Positions 25,539-34,298 are shown, numbered from the stretch's first letter. The stretch is 40,330 nt of DNA from Alphaproteobacteria bacterium (GCA_030746635.1 JASLMH010000018.1:1-40330), one strand, 5' to 3'. Notes: generated by a model not told the origin, from the sequence alone. Program-made: numbers and translations.

Positions 25539-28500
25539 CTACGCGCGCCGCCGGCGTCGTACCGCCAAGACCGCCAGAGCCAGCCCGAACAGGGCGATGC
25601 CGCCGGGCGCTGGCACCGCGGCCACCACCAGGTGCACGCTGGTGGCGTTGTAGACCGCCCGGAAGAAGCGGCCGCTGCCCAGATCGGCGTTCAGGATGTT
25701 GGCGAAGGCGCCGGAAATCGACTGGCCACGGATCACCTCGAAGACGTCGCCGACATGCAACAAGGCCATGAAGTTGGTCTCGACCAGCAGGTCCAGCACG
25801 CCGTCCAGAAAGACGTCGCCCATGACGTCCAGGACGTCGTATTCGACGACGCCGTTGCCGGGGTCGAAGACGAAGCCGGCCAGTTCGACCTCCATGGTGC
25901 CGGCGGCGGACTGGCTGTAGTCGCCCTGTACCGTCAACAGCCCCGGCGAATTGCCCATGGCCACGGTGCCGCCGACGTTGTCGACGTTGCCGATCACGGT
26001 GCCGTCACCCATCAGCAGGCCGTTGGCGTTGACCTCGACGGTCAGGGCCCGGATCACGCCGCCATCGCTGACCTGGGCGACGCCGAGGCTGGTGCCGTCG
26101 AAACGACCGATTTGCAGGGTGTTGCCGGCATCCAGCAGCGCGCCGGTGCCGTCGACCAACAGGCTGCCGGTGGCGCCGGACCGGGCACCGAGAACGACGA
26201 TGCCGTCTGGGTCGTTGAGCACCTGACCGCCGTCCAGAACCTTCAGGGTACCGTCGCCGCCGCGACCGACCTGGATCAGGCCGGCCTGGAACAGCCCCGG
26301 CTGATCGCCGTCGATGGTGATGCGCGAAGTGGTGCCGGTAACCTCGACCAGCCCGGTCGAGCCGGCTTCGCGGCCGATATTGATGCCGGGGAAATCGACC
26401 CCGACCGCGGTCAGGTTCACCCACCCGCCGTTGCGCACCCGCAATGTGCCGTCGCCGAAACGGCCGACATTGGCGAAGCCGCCGTTGCCGCCATCGCCGG
26501 TCAGGTTGATGGTGCCGCCGTCCACGTCGACCTCGCCGATACCGGTGCTCTCGCGACCGATGTTGATGAACTGCGAATTCAACACGCCGCCCGCACCGAT
26601 ACGGGCATCGCCGATGCCCTGGTGGCCGAAGTTGACGTTGGCGCCGGCATTCCAGGTGCCGTTGTCGATGCTGACATCGCCGACGCCATTGAAAAGGTTA
26701 CCCACATTGGCCGAGGTGCTGTTCACGACACCGCCGTCGATGTTCAGACTGCCGAAGGCATCCGGGCCGACGCCGTCGCCGCCGCCGATGATCAGGCCAC
26801 CGGCATGCAACATGCCGCCATTCAACACATCCACCTGTCCCTGGGAGCCGCCAACGGCGGCGATCTGCATACCGTTGCCGTTGGTATCGACAGTGCCGCC
26901 ATCACCGATCTCGATTTGGCCGATGCCCTCGTAACCGACCTGCAGACTGCCGCCGTTGATCCGCCAATCGCCATTCCGGACGCTGGCAAAGCCGTCGCCC
27001 AGGGCCGTTTCGCCCATGCTCACGCCGCCGCTGTTCACGGTACCGCCGTCGATGATCAGGTTGCCCACGGCCGGGGCGTTCTGGCCATAGCCCGGGTCCA
27101 GGTAGCCGCCGCCGATGATCAGGTCGCCGGCCTCGAGCGTGCCGCCGGCCAACACTTCGACCTGACCCTGGGAGCCGCCGGCGGCGGCGATCTGAACGAC
27201 GTTGCCGGTGGTGTCGACGGTGCCCCCGCCGCCGATCTCGACCAGGCCGATGCCCTGGTTGCCGACCAGCAAATCGCCGCCGTTGATCCGCCAATCGCCG
27301 TTTCGGACGCTGGCAAAGCCGTCGCCCAACGCCGTATCGCCCATGCTCACGGCGCCGCTGTTCACGCTGCCGCCGTCGATGTTCAACTCGCCCAATGCCG
27401 GGGCATTCTGGCCATAGCCCGGATCGTGGTAGCCACCGCCGATGGTCAGGCTGCCGGCCTCCAGCGCGCCGCCGCCCAATACGTCGATCCGCCCCTGGGA
27501 ACCGCCGGCGGCGGCGATCTGAACGTCGTTGCCGTTGCTGTCGACGGTGCCGCCGCTGCCGATCTCGACCAGGCCGGCGCCCTCGTTGCCGACCAGCAGA
27601 TCGCCGCCGTTGATCCACCAATTCCCGCCGACGACGCTGGCGAAACCGCCGCCCAACGCCCTTTCGCCCAAACTTGCGGCGCCACTGTTCACGGTGCCGC
27701 CGTCGATGATCAGCTCGCCCAGGGCCGGGGCGTTCTGGCCGTAACCCGGATCGTGGTAACCGGCACCGATGGTCAGGCCGCCGCTGTACAATTCCGCCCC
27801 GTCGATGATGCGCAGCGATCCCAGGGCGCCGCCGGCATCGGCGATCACGGTGGAAGAGCCGTAGGTGTCGACGACGCTGCCGGCGCCACGGACCTCCACG
27901 TCGGCCTCGCCCTGCACGCCGACAAGGAACTGGCCGTTCTGGATCTGCCATTGGCCGCCGTCCTCGATCACCACCTGACCGAAGGAGCCGATTTCGGCGC
28001 CGACCTGCACCGCGCCGCTGGAAACGGCATCGCCGCTCAAGAGGGTGCCGTCGTCGATGCGCAGGAAGGCAGTGCCGGCCTGCGCCACGATGGTGTCGTT
28101 GCTGCGCACCGTGCCGCCGGACTCGATGTACAAGGCGCCCTCGCCCGTGGCCGCCGCGCCCAGGGTCAGGACGCCCTCGCCATCGGGTCTGCTGGTATTG
28201 ATGACGCCGCCGTTGCGCACGTGCACCTCACCAGCGCCTTCAAGGCCGATCCACAGCCGATCGTCGATCTCCAGATTGGCGTTGTCGACGGTGACGATAC
28301 CGGTGTTGGAGGAGCGCTCGCCGACGAAGACGCCGTCGTCGACGTTGACGACGGCGCCCTGGTCGATCAGCAGTTCACCATGGCCGTCGATGCCGACCGA
28401 AAGCTGGGCATCGAATTTGTCCAGGGTCGAGCCGACGATATCCATGACGGTCTGATCGCCGACCCCGGCGCCGGCGCCGGATACCGAAACCAGGCCGACG

Positions 28501-30257
28501 CCGGTGGCGCCGTCGCCTATTTTCAGCCACTGCATGCGGGAATCGGCGCCGGCGTCCTGAAACATCGTACCCGAACCGCCGCCACCGACGGTCAGGGTTT
28601 CGGTATTGAGGAAGCCGTCCTTGCCGGTCAGGATCACTTCGCCGTCACCGCCGACATCCTCGCCGACGGTCATCGACTGATAGACAACGACCTGCGCCTT
28701 GCCAATTGGCCCCCAGGGCGATGGCACGGTGCCATCGATGGTCAACAGCCCATCGCCCCGGCTGCCGACGATCAATTGCCCGGCCTCCACCTCGGCGTGC
28801 CGCAAAAGAGTCAAGAAACCCTCTCCGCCGGCTTGGCTGCCGATGACGACCCGAGCGTTATCGGCCTCCAACTGGGCGTTGGAATCCATATACAGACTTC
28901 CAATGCCCCGATCGCCGATCACAAGGTCTTCCAGAACCGTCCACGATGCCAACACGTTCAGGTTGACGACACTCAATAGACCCGTGTTCGTCTCCTCGAC
29001 GCCAATGACGCCCGTCCGTGAGGTCATGATCGTGTTGTGACTGTCGAGCCGACCGATGCCGGCATTGCCAACGATCAGTTCGTTGGCGACGGTCAAGTTG
29101 GTGAAGGTGCCATCACCCAGTTCGTGGGTGTTGTTGACATCCACGAAGCCATGGCTGCCGACATTGGCGCCGATCCACAAGCTGTCGGCCTCGACCCGGC
29201 TGCGGGAGAACCCCAGCGTCCCGTCGCGACCCTGGTTGTCATCGCCATCGATCGTTTCCAGACCATCGCCGTCGCGGCTGACGGTCAGGCGGCCGCCGAC
29301 CTTCAAGCCCTGGGTGGCGTGAGTGAGGTTGTCCTGCAGATCCATCGATGCCTCGCCATGGCCACCCACAACGAAGTCACCGGCGGTCTCGACGAGGCCG
29401 CCATTGCGTACCACGATGTCGGCCACGCCCGGTGCAAAGTCGCCGGCCACCAGGCTGTCCGCCTCGACCGTGGCGTTGTCGACATCCAAGACGCCGTCAC
29501 CGCCATGGCCGACATAGATGATGCCGTTGTTCGCCGTGAGACTGCCGTCATTCAGAACGTTCAGGGTACCCATGGAACCGATGTCGTTGGCGAGGTAGAC
29601 GTCGGCGTCGGCGATCAGGCGGCCCTTGTCCTCGACCGTCACATCCATCGTGCCCTGGTGGGCGAACACCATGTCGGCCGCCGATCGCAGTTCGGCGTAC
29701 TCGCCGGTTATGGTGACGGTGCCGTCGCCGGTTGCTCCCACGCCACCCCCGATCGTGCCGACGGTGGATCGCACCTTGCCCTGGTCCCTGATGATCAGCT
29801 CGCCCCTGCCATCGGCGCCGACGGACAGGAAATCGGTGAGTTCCAGGAGGCCGCCCGATACGTCGAGTTCGCCTTGGCCGCCCAAGGTGACGCCGATCGA
29901 CGATCGATCGGCGTTAACCGTTCCAGAGACCGTGGCGGTCCCCTGACCCGAGACACCGATATTCAGTTGCTGGTTCGCCGTGAAACTGCCGCCCAGGATA
30001 TTGAAGGTACCGTTGCCGCCCCCCTGAACTCCGACATCGACGTTGTTAAGAGTGTCGCCGCCAGACGATTGCACCGCACCGCCGACGCCGGTGATGCCGA
30101 CAAAAAGGTCGTTGTTGCCGTTTGGGTTCCGCTGAGCATCGCCGGACAGCACCACTGTGGCCTTGGCCGTGGGCGCGACCGCCAGCAAACCGACGATCAC
30201 GAATAGATGGCAAACGGCGGACGCCAACGGCCGCCGGGACAATTGCAGGGTCGACAT
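25539..30257 (-). CDS. Giant exported repeat protein with T5SS/PEP-CTERM-associated repeats and C-terminal PEP-CTERM-like sorting signal
   Basis: A 1572-residue surface protein. It has an N-terminal signal peptide (hydrophobic core HLFVIVGLLAVAPTAKA) and a very long glycine- and aspartate-rich region of short beta-helix-like repeats such as LIVGSRGDGLLTIDG and LTIGAGYHDPGYGQ, of the T5SS/PEP-CTERM-associated type. Near the C-terminus a non-repetitive domain (about 1430-1540, VELAGFVFDPGNGVVEYD) precedes VPAPGGIALFGLALAVLAV and RRRRRA. That Pro-containing motif, single helix and Arg tail is the exosortase sorting-signal architecture, and there is no autotransporter beta-barrel. Residues about 765-1165 contain 109-residue tandem repeats. 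The start at MSTLQLSRR has GGGAGGGGGCG just upstream, and a sigma-54 promoter lies 44 bases before the ATG. No exosortase or EPS gene is in the window. Probable role: extracellular matrix or floc protein. Confidence 0.85.
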   Translation of the reverse strand: MSTLQLSRRPLASAVCHLFVIVGLLAVAPTAKATVVLSGDAQRNPNGNNDLFVGITGVGGAVQSSGGDTLNNVDVGVQGGGNGTFNILGGSFTANQQLNIGVSGQGTATVSGTVNADRSSIGVTLGGQGELDVSGGLLELTDFLSVGADGRGELIIRDQGKVRSTVGTIGGGVGATGDGTVTITGEYAELRSAADMVFAHQGTMDVTVEDKGRLIADADVYLANDIGSMGTLNVLNDGSLTANNGIIYVGHGGDGVLDVDNATVEADSLVAGDFAPGVADIVVRNGGLVETAGDFVVGGHGEASMDLQDNLTHATQGLKVGGRLTVSRDGDGLETIDGDDNQGRDGTLGFSRSRVEADSLWIGANVGSHGFVDVNNTHELGDGTFTNLTVANELIVGNAGIGRLDSHNTIMTSRTGVIGVEETNTGLLSVVNLNVLASWTVLEDLVIGDRGIGSLYMDSNAQLEADNARVVIGSQAGGEGFLTLLRHAEVEAGQLIVGSRGDGLLTIDGTVPSPWGPIGKAQVVVYQSMTVGEDVGGDGEVILTGKDGFLNTETLTVGGGGSGTMFQDAGADSRMQWLKIGDGATGVGLVSVSGAGAGVGDQTVMDIVGSTLDKFDAQLSVGIDGHGELLIDQGAVVNVDDGVFVGERSSNTGIVTVDNANLEIDDRLWIGLEGAGEVHVRNGGVINTSRPDGEGVLTLGAAATGEGALYIESGGTVRSNDTIVAQAGTAFLRIDDGTLLSGDAVSSGAVQVGAEIGSFGQVVIEDGGQWQIQNGQFLVGVQGEADVEVRGAGSVVDTYGSSTVIADAGGALGSLRIIDGAELYSGGLTIGAGYHDPGYGQNAPALGELIIDGGTVNSGAASLGERALGGGFASVVGGNWWINGGDLLVGNEGAGLVEIGSGGTVDSNGNDVQIAAAGGSQGRIDVLGGGALEAGSLTIGGGYHDPGYGQNAPALGELNIDGGSVNSGAVSMGDTALGDGFASVRNGDWRINGGDLLVGNQGIGLVEIGGGGTVDTTGNVVQIAAAGGSQGQVEVLAGGTLEAGDLIIGGGYLDPGYGQNAPAVGNLIIDGGTVNSGGVSMGETALGDGFASVRNGDWRINGGSLQVGYEGIGQIEIGDGGTVDTNGNGMQIAAVGGSQGQVDVLNGGMLHAGGLIIGGGDGVGPDAFGSLNIDGGVVNSTSANVGNLFNGVGDVSIDNGTWNAGANVNFGHQGIGDARIGAGGVLNSQFINIGRESTGIGEVDVDGGTINLTGDGGNGGFANVGRFGDGTLRVRNGGWVNLTAVGVDFPGINIGREAGSTGLVEVTGTTSRITIDGDQPGLFQAGLIQVGRGGDGTLKVLDGGQVLNDPDGIVVLGARSGATGSLLVDGTGALLDAGNTLQIGRFDGTSLGVAQVSDGGVIRALTVEVNANGLLMGDGTVIGNVDNVGGTVAMGNSPGLLTVQGDYSQSAAGTMEVELAGFVFDPGNGVVEYDVLDVMGDVFLDGVLDLLVETNFMALLHVGDVFEVIRGQSISGAFANILNADLGSGRFFRAVYNATSVHLVVAAVPAPGGIALFGLALAVLAVRRRRRA
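26760..27960 (-). repeat. Tandem 327-bp (109-residue) repeats inside the PEP-CTERM protein gene
   Basis: At least three units with an exact 327-base period: the block encoding GYHDPGYGQNAPALGEL-type residues recurs with its anchor bases at 27735, 27408 and 27081, and degenerate partial units lie on both sides. Each unit encodes the order INGGDLLVGNxGxGLVEIG, GGTVDxxGN, QIAAAGGSQG, GGGYxDPGYGQNAPA, IDGGTVNSG and GFASV. DNA identity is high by eye, so the amplification is recent and copy number may vary. Outer boundaries are approximate. Confidence 0.8.
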
Positions 30258-30300
30258 CGCCCCCTCCCACACTGTTCGGTCTTATCGTTGAATTGTGTTA

Positions 30301-30316
30301 TGCAAATTTCATGCCA
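30301..30316 (-). promoter_or_regulatory. Sigma-54 (RpoN) promoter of the PEP-CTERM protein gene
   Basis: On the minus strand TGGCATG-AAAT-TTGCA matches the -24/-12 consensus TGGCACG-N4-TTGCA with one mismatch and the exact GG-N10-GC spacing. It predicts a transcript start near 30290, about 33 bases before the ATG at 30257, leaving room for the ribosome binding site. Two direct GGCGATC copies 14 bases apart (30369-30375 and 30355-30361) lie 65-85 bases upstream of the predicted start, where an enhancer-binding activator could sit. Sigma-54 control of PEP-CTERM genes by the PrsK/PrsR system is known in other bacteria. Confidence 0.7.
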
Positions 30317-30445
30317 GAGTTCTGCATGACAACGAAATCAATGGCTTATCGGAAGATCGCCATGACGCGATCGCCAAAAGTGTAAGAATTCTCGACGTTT
30401 TGGGGCCGGCGACGAAGTCGCGGCATGGGCGGGCGGTCGCCGTGT

Positions 30446-31357
30446 TCAGGCGTACAGCAGCAGGACGATGATGCCGCCGGCGACCAGGGCCATGCCGGCC
30501 AGTTCCTTGGGCGTCGAGCGTTCGCGGAAGAACAGCACCGAGATGCCCAGGGTGAACAGGATCTCCACCTGGCCCAGGGCCTTGACGTAGGAAGCTCGTT
30601 CAATGGTCATGGCGGTGAACCAGCCGGCCGAGCCGATCACCGAGGTGATGCCGACCATCAGGCAGCCGCGCCAGTTCGGCGCCATGGCGGCGAACTGCCC
30701 GGGCTCGCGCGCCGCCACGTAGACCGACATCAACAGGGTCTGGATCAGCAACACCATGACCAGGGTGCAGGCGGCCGAATACAGCCAATCCTCCAGGCCC
30801 AGGGATAGGCTGGCCTGGCGTAGGAACAGCGAGGCACCGGCGAAGCCCAGGCCCGAGGCCAGGCCGACGCCGGCGGCCGGCTGGAACAGCCGGCGCAGCA
30901 GGGTATCGCCGGCGATGCCGGTGCGGGCGAGATTGATCAGCACCACGCCGAACACGCTGATGGCGATGGCCAGCCAGCCGGCGCCGGCGATCACCTCGCC
31001 GAACACGGTGGCGCCCAGCAGCGCCGTCAGCAGCGCCTCGGTGCGGGCGTAGGTGGTGCCGATGGCGAAGTTGCGCAGGGAGAACAGGAACACCAACAGC
31101 ACCGTGGCGGCGATCTGCGACAGCGCCGCCAGGGCGGAGAAGACGAAGAACGGCCAGCCGGCGTCGGGAAGTTGATGGCCGCCGGCGCGCAGCAGCAGGT
31201 AGAGGTAGCCGAGCGCGAACGGCAGGCCCCACAAAAAGCGCACGTAGGAGGCGCCGACGGCGCTGAAATCCTTGGTCAGGTGTTTCTGGCCGGCCGTCCG
31301 CACCGCCTGCATGAAGGCGGCCAGGACGGAGATCGGTATCCAGATCCAGGCTTCCAT
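30446..31357 (-). CDS. EamA/DMT-family transporter
   Basis: A 303-residue inner-membrane carrier with about ten hydrophobic helices. It begins WIPISVLAAFMQAVRTAGQK rather than with the common WGxxF motif and belongs to a separate EamA branch. RNFAIGTTYARTEALLTALLG in the first repeat and IERASYVKALGQVEILFTLG with ISVLFFRERSTPKELAGMAL in the second are typical EamA repeat ends. It is the last gene of a probable minus-strand operon (kdsB, pheA, proline racemase family, this gene) with a 36-base gap from the racemase-family gene. A role in moving the racemase substrate, such as a hydroxyproline, is possible but only inferred from position. Confidence 0.87.
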   Translation of the reverse strand: MEAWIWIPISVLAAFMQAVRTAGQKHLTKDFSAVGASYVRFLWGLPFALGYLYLLLRAGGHQLPDAGWPFFVFSALAALSQIAATVLLVFLFSLRNFAIGTTYARTEALLTALLGATVFGEVIAGAGWLAIAISVFGVVLINLARTGIAGDTLLRRLFQPAAGVGLASGLGFAGASLFLRQASLSLGLEDWLYSAACTLVMVLLIQTLLMSVYVAAREPGQFAAMAPNWRGCLMVGITSVIGSAGWFTAMTIERASYVKALGQVEILFTLGISVLFFRERSTPKELAGMALVAGGIIVLLLYA

Positions 31358-31393
31358 CTACTCATGATCTGTGTGGTTGGGCGCCGGCGCGGA

Positions 31394-32434
31394 TCAGTCC
31401 AGCGCCCGGTACCAGGTGTCGGATAGGGTGTAGCCCTGCGGGAAGGGATCGTCGGGGTCGAACGTATAGTGATGGCTGCCGGTAATCCAGGCCCGGCCGC
31501 GCAGGGTCGGCGAGACGGCCGGCAGATCGCCGACCCGGCAGGTCTCGACGATCTCACACTGAAACTCGGTGTCGATCACCGAGCGGCTGAGGAATGCTTC
31601 GCCTTCGCCGATCTGCCCGCGGGCGTGCAGCACGGCCAGCCGGGCCGAACTGCCGGTGCCGCAGGGCGAGCGGTCGAGCTTGCCGGGCGAGATCACCACC
31701 GTGTTGCGGCCGACCTTGCGGCCTTGCTCGTCGGTCACCACCGGCGCCGCGAACTGGGTGAAGGTGATGTCGCGGATACCCGGGTTCTCGGGATGGGCCA
31801 TCAGGTGCTGTGCCGCCGCCGCCGCCTTGATCCGCTCGCCCAATTCCACCAACTCGCGGGCCTCGTCGGCGGTCAGGGCGAAACCCAGGGCCGGCGCATC
31901 GACGATGGCGAAGAAGGCGCCGCCATAGGCGATATCGGCCGTCACCGTGCCCAGGCCCGGCACCTCCACCGCCGCGTCCAATGCCGTCACGAAACTGGGG
32001 ACGTTGCGGGTGCGGACGTTCAGGCAACGGCCGTCGCGGCATTGCGCCAGCACTTCGATCGGGCCGCCCGGCGTGTCCAGGCGCAGGCGGGTCTCCGGCT
32101 CGACCATCGCCACCATGCCGGTCTCCAACAATACGGTGGCGACGCAGATCGAGTTGGAACCGGACATCGCCGGATAGTCGGTGGCCTCCATGATGATGAA
32201 GCCGGCGTCGGCCCCCGGCGTTGTCGCCGGCACGATCAGGTTGGCATGCACGAAAGCGCCGCCGCGCGGTTCGTACAGCAGGAACTTGCGCAGCTCGTCG
32301 GCCCGGGTGCGCAGATATTCCCGCTGTTCGAACAGGCTGTCGCCGGGCGGCGTCGGCACGCCGCCGGTGATCACCCGGCCGACCTCCCCCTCGGCATGGC
32401 AGCCGACGACGGTGATGGTGGAGGTGCTCTGCAT
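31394..32434 (-). CDS. Proline racemase superfamily protein (hydroxyproline epimerase-like), Ser/Cys active site
   Basis: A 346-residue member of the proline racemase/4-hydroxyproline 2-epimerase/trans-3-hydroxyproline dehydratase superfamily. VVGCHAEGEVGRVITGG at the N-terminus and EPRGGAFVHANLIVP are family landmarks. The second catalytic residue is Cys258 in KLDRSPCGTGSSARLA. The first, normally Cys in a MCGH(G/N) motif, is Ser91 here (AMSGSN). As I recall, Ser/Cys pairs occur in part of the family and are active, so this need not be a dead enzyme, but the exact reaction (4-hydroxyproline epimerisation or other) is uncertain. It sits 15 bases downstream of pheA and 36 bases upstream of a DMT transporter. 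No other hydroxyproline-catabolic gene is in the window. Confidence 0.88.
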   Translation of the reverse strand: MQSTSTITVVGCHAEGEVGRVITGGVPTPPGDSLFEQREYLRTRADELRKFLLYEPRGGAFVHANLIVPATTPGADAGFIIMEATDYPAMSGSNSICVATVLLETGMVAMVEPETRLRLDTPGGPIEVLAQCRDGRCLNVRTRNVPSFVTALDAAVEVPGLGTVTADIAYGGAFFAIVDAPALGFALTADEARELVELGERIKAAAAAQHLMAHPENPGIRDITFTQFAAPVVTDEQGRKVGRNTVVISPGKLDRSPCGTGSSARLAVLHARGQIGEGEAFLSRSVIDTEFQCEIVETCRVGDLPAVSPTLRGRAWITGSHHYTFDPDDPFPQGYTLSDTWYRALD

Positions 32435-32449
32435 CAGCCGCCCCCCCTC

Positions 32450-33358
32450 TCAACCCTTGACGTGCGGCGCCTCGTAATGGTCGGGCTTCCGCCGGCGGAA
32501 GGGATGCCGTGGATAGGTGCCGAGGATCTGCAGCTTGGTGCAGAAGAACTGCGCCTCCTCCAGCGCCCAGGCCACCCGCTCGTCCTCGGGGTGGCCTTCG
32601 AAATCGGCGTAGAACTGCGCCTGTTCGAAACTGCCGGGTTCGATATAGCTCTCCAGTTTGGTGATGTTGATGCCGGCGGTGGCGAAGCCGCCCAGGGTCT
32701 TGTAGAGCGAGGCCGGCACGCTTTTCACCTGGAACACGAAGGTCGTCATCACATCGCCGTCCTTGGGATGCGGGGTGATGCGCTCGCGCGAGAGGATGAT
32801 GAAACGGGTGACGTTGTTGCCCTCGTCCTGGACGTCCCGGCGCAGGATCTCCAGGCCATAGATCTCCGCCGCCAGGCCGGAACCGATCGCCGCCAGACCC
32901 GGATCACCCTTTTCCGCCACCATCTGGCAGGCGCCGGCGGTATCGGCATGGACGATCGGCTCGATACCCAATTCGCGGATCAGCTTGCGGCATTGCGGCA
33001 AGGCGTGGATGTGGCTGTGGACCTCGCGGATATCGGCCAGCTTGCTTCCCGGCAGGGCCATGAACTGGTGGTTCACCGGCTGGAAATGCTCGTTGATGAT
33101 GTACAGATCCGAGGTCGGCATCAGATGGTGGATATCGGCCACCCGGCCGGCCAGGGAATTCTCGATGGCGATCATCGCCCGGGCGGCCCGGCCTTCGGAT
33201 ATTGCGGCGAAGGCATCCTCGAAGGTCGTGCAGGGCAGCGGCGTGAACTCCGGCAGCCCCTCCAGACAGGCGAGATGCGAATAGGCGCCGAGCTGGCCCT
33301 GGAAGGCCACGGTCCGGCGCGGATCGGCGGTGCTGTCGGCGGCTGCGGTGTCGGACAT
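32450..33358 (-). CDS. pheA: Prephenate dehydratase
   Basis: A 302-residue cytoplasmic enzyme that converts prephenate to phenylpyruvate in phenylalanine synthesis. It has no chorismate mutase domain. The N-terminal catalytic domain shows VAFQGQLGAYSH, then MIAIENSLAGRV, and the catalytic TRF triad at 184-186 in NNVTRFIILSR. The C-terminal ACT domain (about 206-280) includes LYKTLGGFATAGINITKLES, so feedback inhibition by phenylalanine is expected. Its ESRP-like motif reads ESYIEPG, as in other alphaproteobacterial forms. It lies 44 bases downstream of kdsB and 15 bases upstream of the proline-racemase-family gene, all on the minus strand. Confidence 0.95.
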   Translation of the reverse strand: MSDTAAADSTADPRRTVAFQGQLGAYSHLACLEGLPEFTPLPCTTFEDAFAAISEGRAARAMIAIENSLAGRVADIHHLMPTSDLYIINEHFQPVNHQFMALPGSKLADIREVHSHIHALPQCRKLIRELGIEPIVHADTAGACQMVAEKGDPGLAAIGSGLAAEIYGLEILRRDVQDEGNNVTRFIILSRERITPHPKDGDVMTTFVFQVKSVPASLYKTLGGFATAGINITKLESYIEPGSFEQAQFYADFEGHPEDERVAWALEEAQFFCTKLQILGTYPRHPFRRRKPDHYEAPHVKG

Positions 33359-33402
33359 GCTGTCCTGCGTTAGGTTGCTGGTCGGGATACCGGTGAGGCG
33401 GC

Positions 33403-34146
33403 TCAGGACGGGGCCATGGTGCGCCGCGCCCGTTGCAAATCGGCCGGAGTATCGACACCGAAGGGAACCCTGTCAACGAGCCCCACCTGAATGCGCATGC
33501 CGGCTTCCAGGGCCCGCAACTGTTCCAGTTTCTCGCGCTGTTCCAGATGGCCGCGCGGCAGCCCGACGAAGCGAGCCAGGGCCGCCCGGCGATAGCCGTA
33601 GATGCCGATATGGTGGTACAGCGGCCCCTCGCCCGACGGCGCCGCCACCCGGGTGAAATACAGGGCCCGGCCCTGCCGGCCGCCCGGCGGCAGCGAGATT
33701 ACCGCCTTCACCACGCTGGGCTCGCGCCGCTCGTAGGCTTCGGTGATTTCCGCCGCCAGGGTCGAAATATCGACCTCCCCGTCGGCCAGCAATTCCAGGG
33801 TCAGGCGGATATGGGCCGGATCCATGGTCGGCAGATCGCCCTGCAGGTTGACGATGGCGCCGTAATCGCCGTCGGGGTCGAAGCGCCGCACCGCCTCCCA
33901 GACCCGGTCGGAGCCGGAGGGATGGTCGGGATCGGTCAGCACCGCCTGGCCACCGGCGGCGCTCAGGGCGTCGACGATCTCCTGTTCGCCGGCGGCGACC
34001 AGCACCGGGCCGATGTCCGCCTCGACGGCGCGGCGCCAGACATGCACGATCATCGCCTCGCCGTTGATCTCGACCAGCGGTTTGCCCGGCAGGCGCAGCG
34101 AGGCCATGCGGGCCGGGATCACCACCAGGGCCTTGTCCTTCGCCAT
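33403..34146 (-). CDS. kdsB: 3-deoxy-manno-octulosonate cytidylyltransferase (CMP-Kdo synthetase)
   Basis: A 247-residue cytoplasmic enzyme that activates Kdo with CTP to make CMP-Kdo for the inner core of lipopolysaccharide. VVIPARMASLRLPGKPLVEI near residues 7-26 binds CTP. TDPDHPSGSDRVWEA and VNLQGDLPTMDP hold the substrate and Mg-binding residues, and HHIGIYGYRRAAL and GVDTPADLQRAR are typical C-terminal motifs. The start at MAKDKALVV (34146) has GGGGA 9 bases upstream and gives the usual family length; ATGs at 34155 and further up are less likely. It is the first gene of the kdsB-pheA-racemase-transporter cluster and is divergent from cycM. Confidence 0.95.
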   Translation of the reverse strand: MAKDKALVVIPARMASLRLPGKPLVEINGEAMIVHVWRRAVEADIGPVLVAAGEQEIVDALSAAGGQAVLTDPDHPSGSDRVWEAVRRFDPDGDYGAIVNLQGDLPTMDPAHIRLTLELLADGEVDISTLAAEITEAYERREPSVVKAVISLPPGGRQGRALYFTRVAAPSGEGPLYHHIGIYGYRRAALARFVGLPRGHLEQREKLEQLRALEAGMRIQVGLVDRVPFGVDTPADLQRARRTMAPS

Positions 34147-34232
34147 CGCCGACATTCCCCGTGCGACGGGGCGGGGCGCCCCGTTTCGGCCTTCGGTACT
34201 GGCCATCATTTGGCGCCGGTGTTATACGGTGT

Positions 34233-34262
34233 GCCGCTTGCCGGGGAAAGCCGGCAAGCGGC
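34233..34262. promoter_or_regulatory. Perfect 12-bp stem-loop in the kdsB/cycM divergent region
   Basis: GCCGCTTGCCGG, a 6-base loop GGAAAG, then the exact reverse complement CCGGCAAGCGGC. It lies 36 bases upstream of the cycM start and just after a possible -10-like TTATAC (34222-34227), so on the plus strand it would fall in the cycM leader RNA. AATTTCC follows rather than a T-run. It may stabilise the mRNA, bind a regulator as DNA, or insulate the divergent promoters. Confidence 0.55.
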
Positions 34263-34298
34263 AATTTCCTTCTCCCCACGCTGATCGGGGTCGCGACG

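Noticed and set aside
25476..28979. An 1167-codon plus-strand open frame opposite the PEP-CTERM gene
   Set aside because: Its Ala/Asp/Val repeats mirror the repeats of the minus-strand gene, it overlaps the end of the transporter gene, and it has no start context or domain.
31469..33373. A 634-codon plus-strand open frame opposite the racemase-family and pheA genes
   Set aside because: It crosses two well-supported minus-strand genes and the gap between them, with no recognisable protein features.
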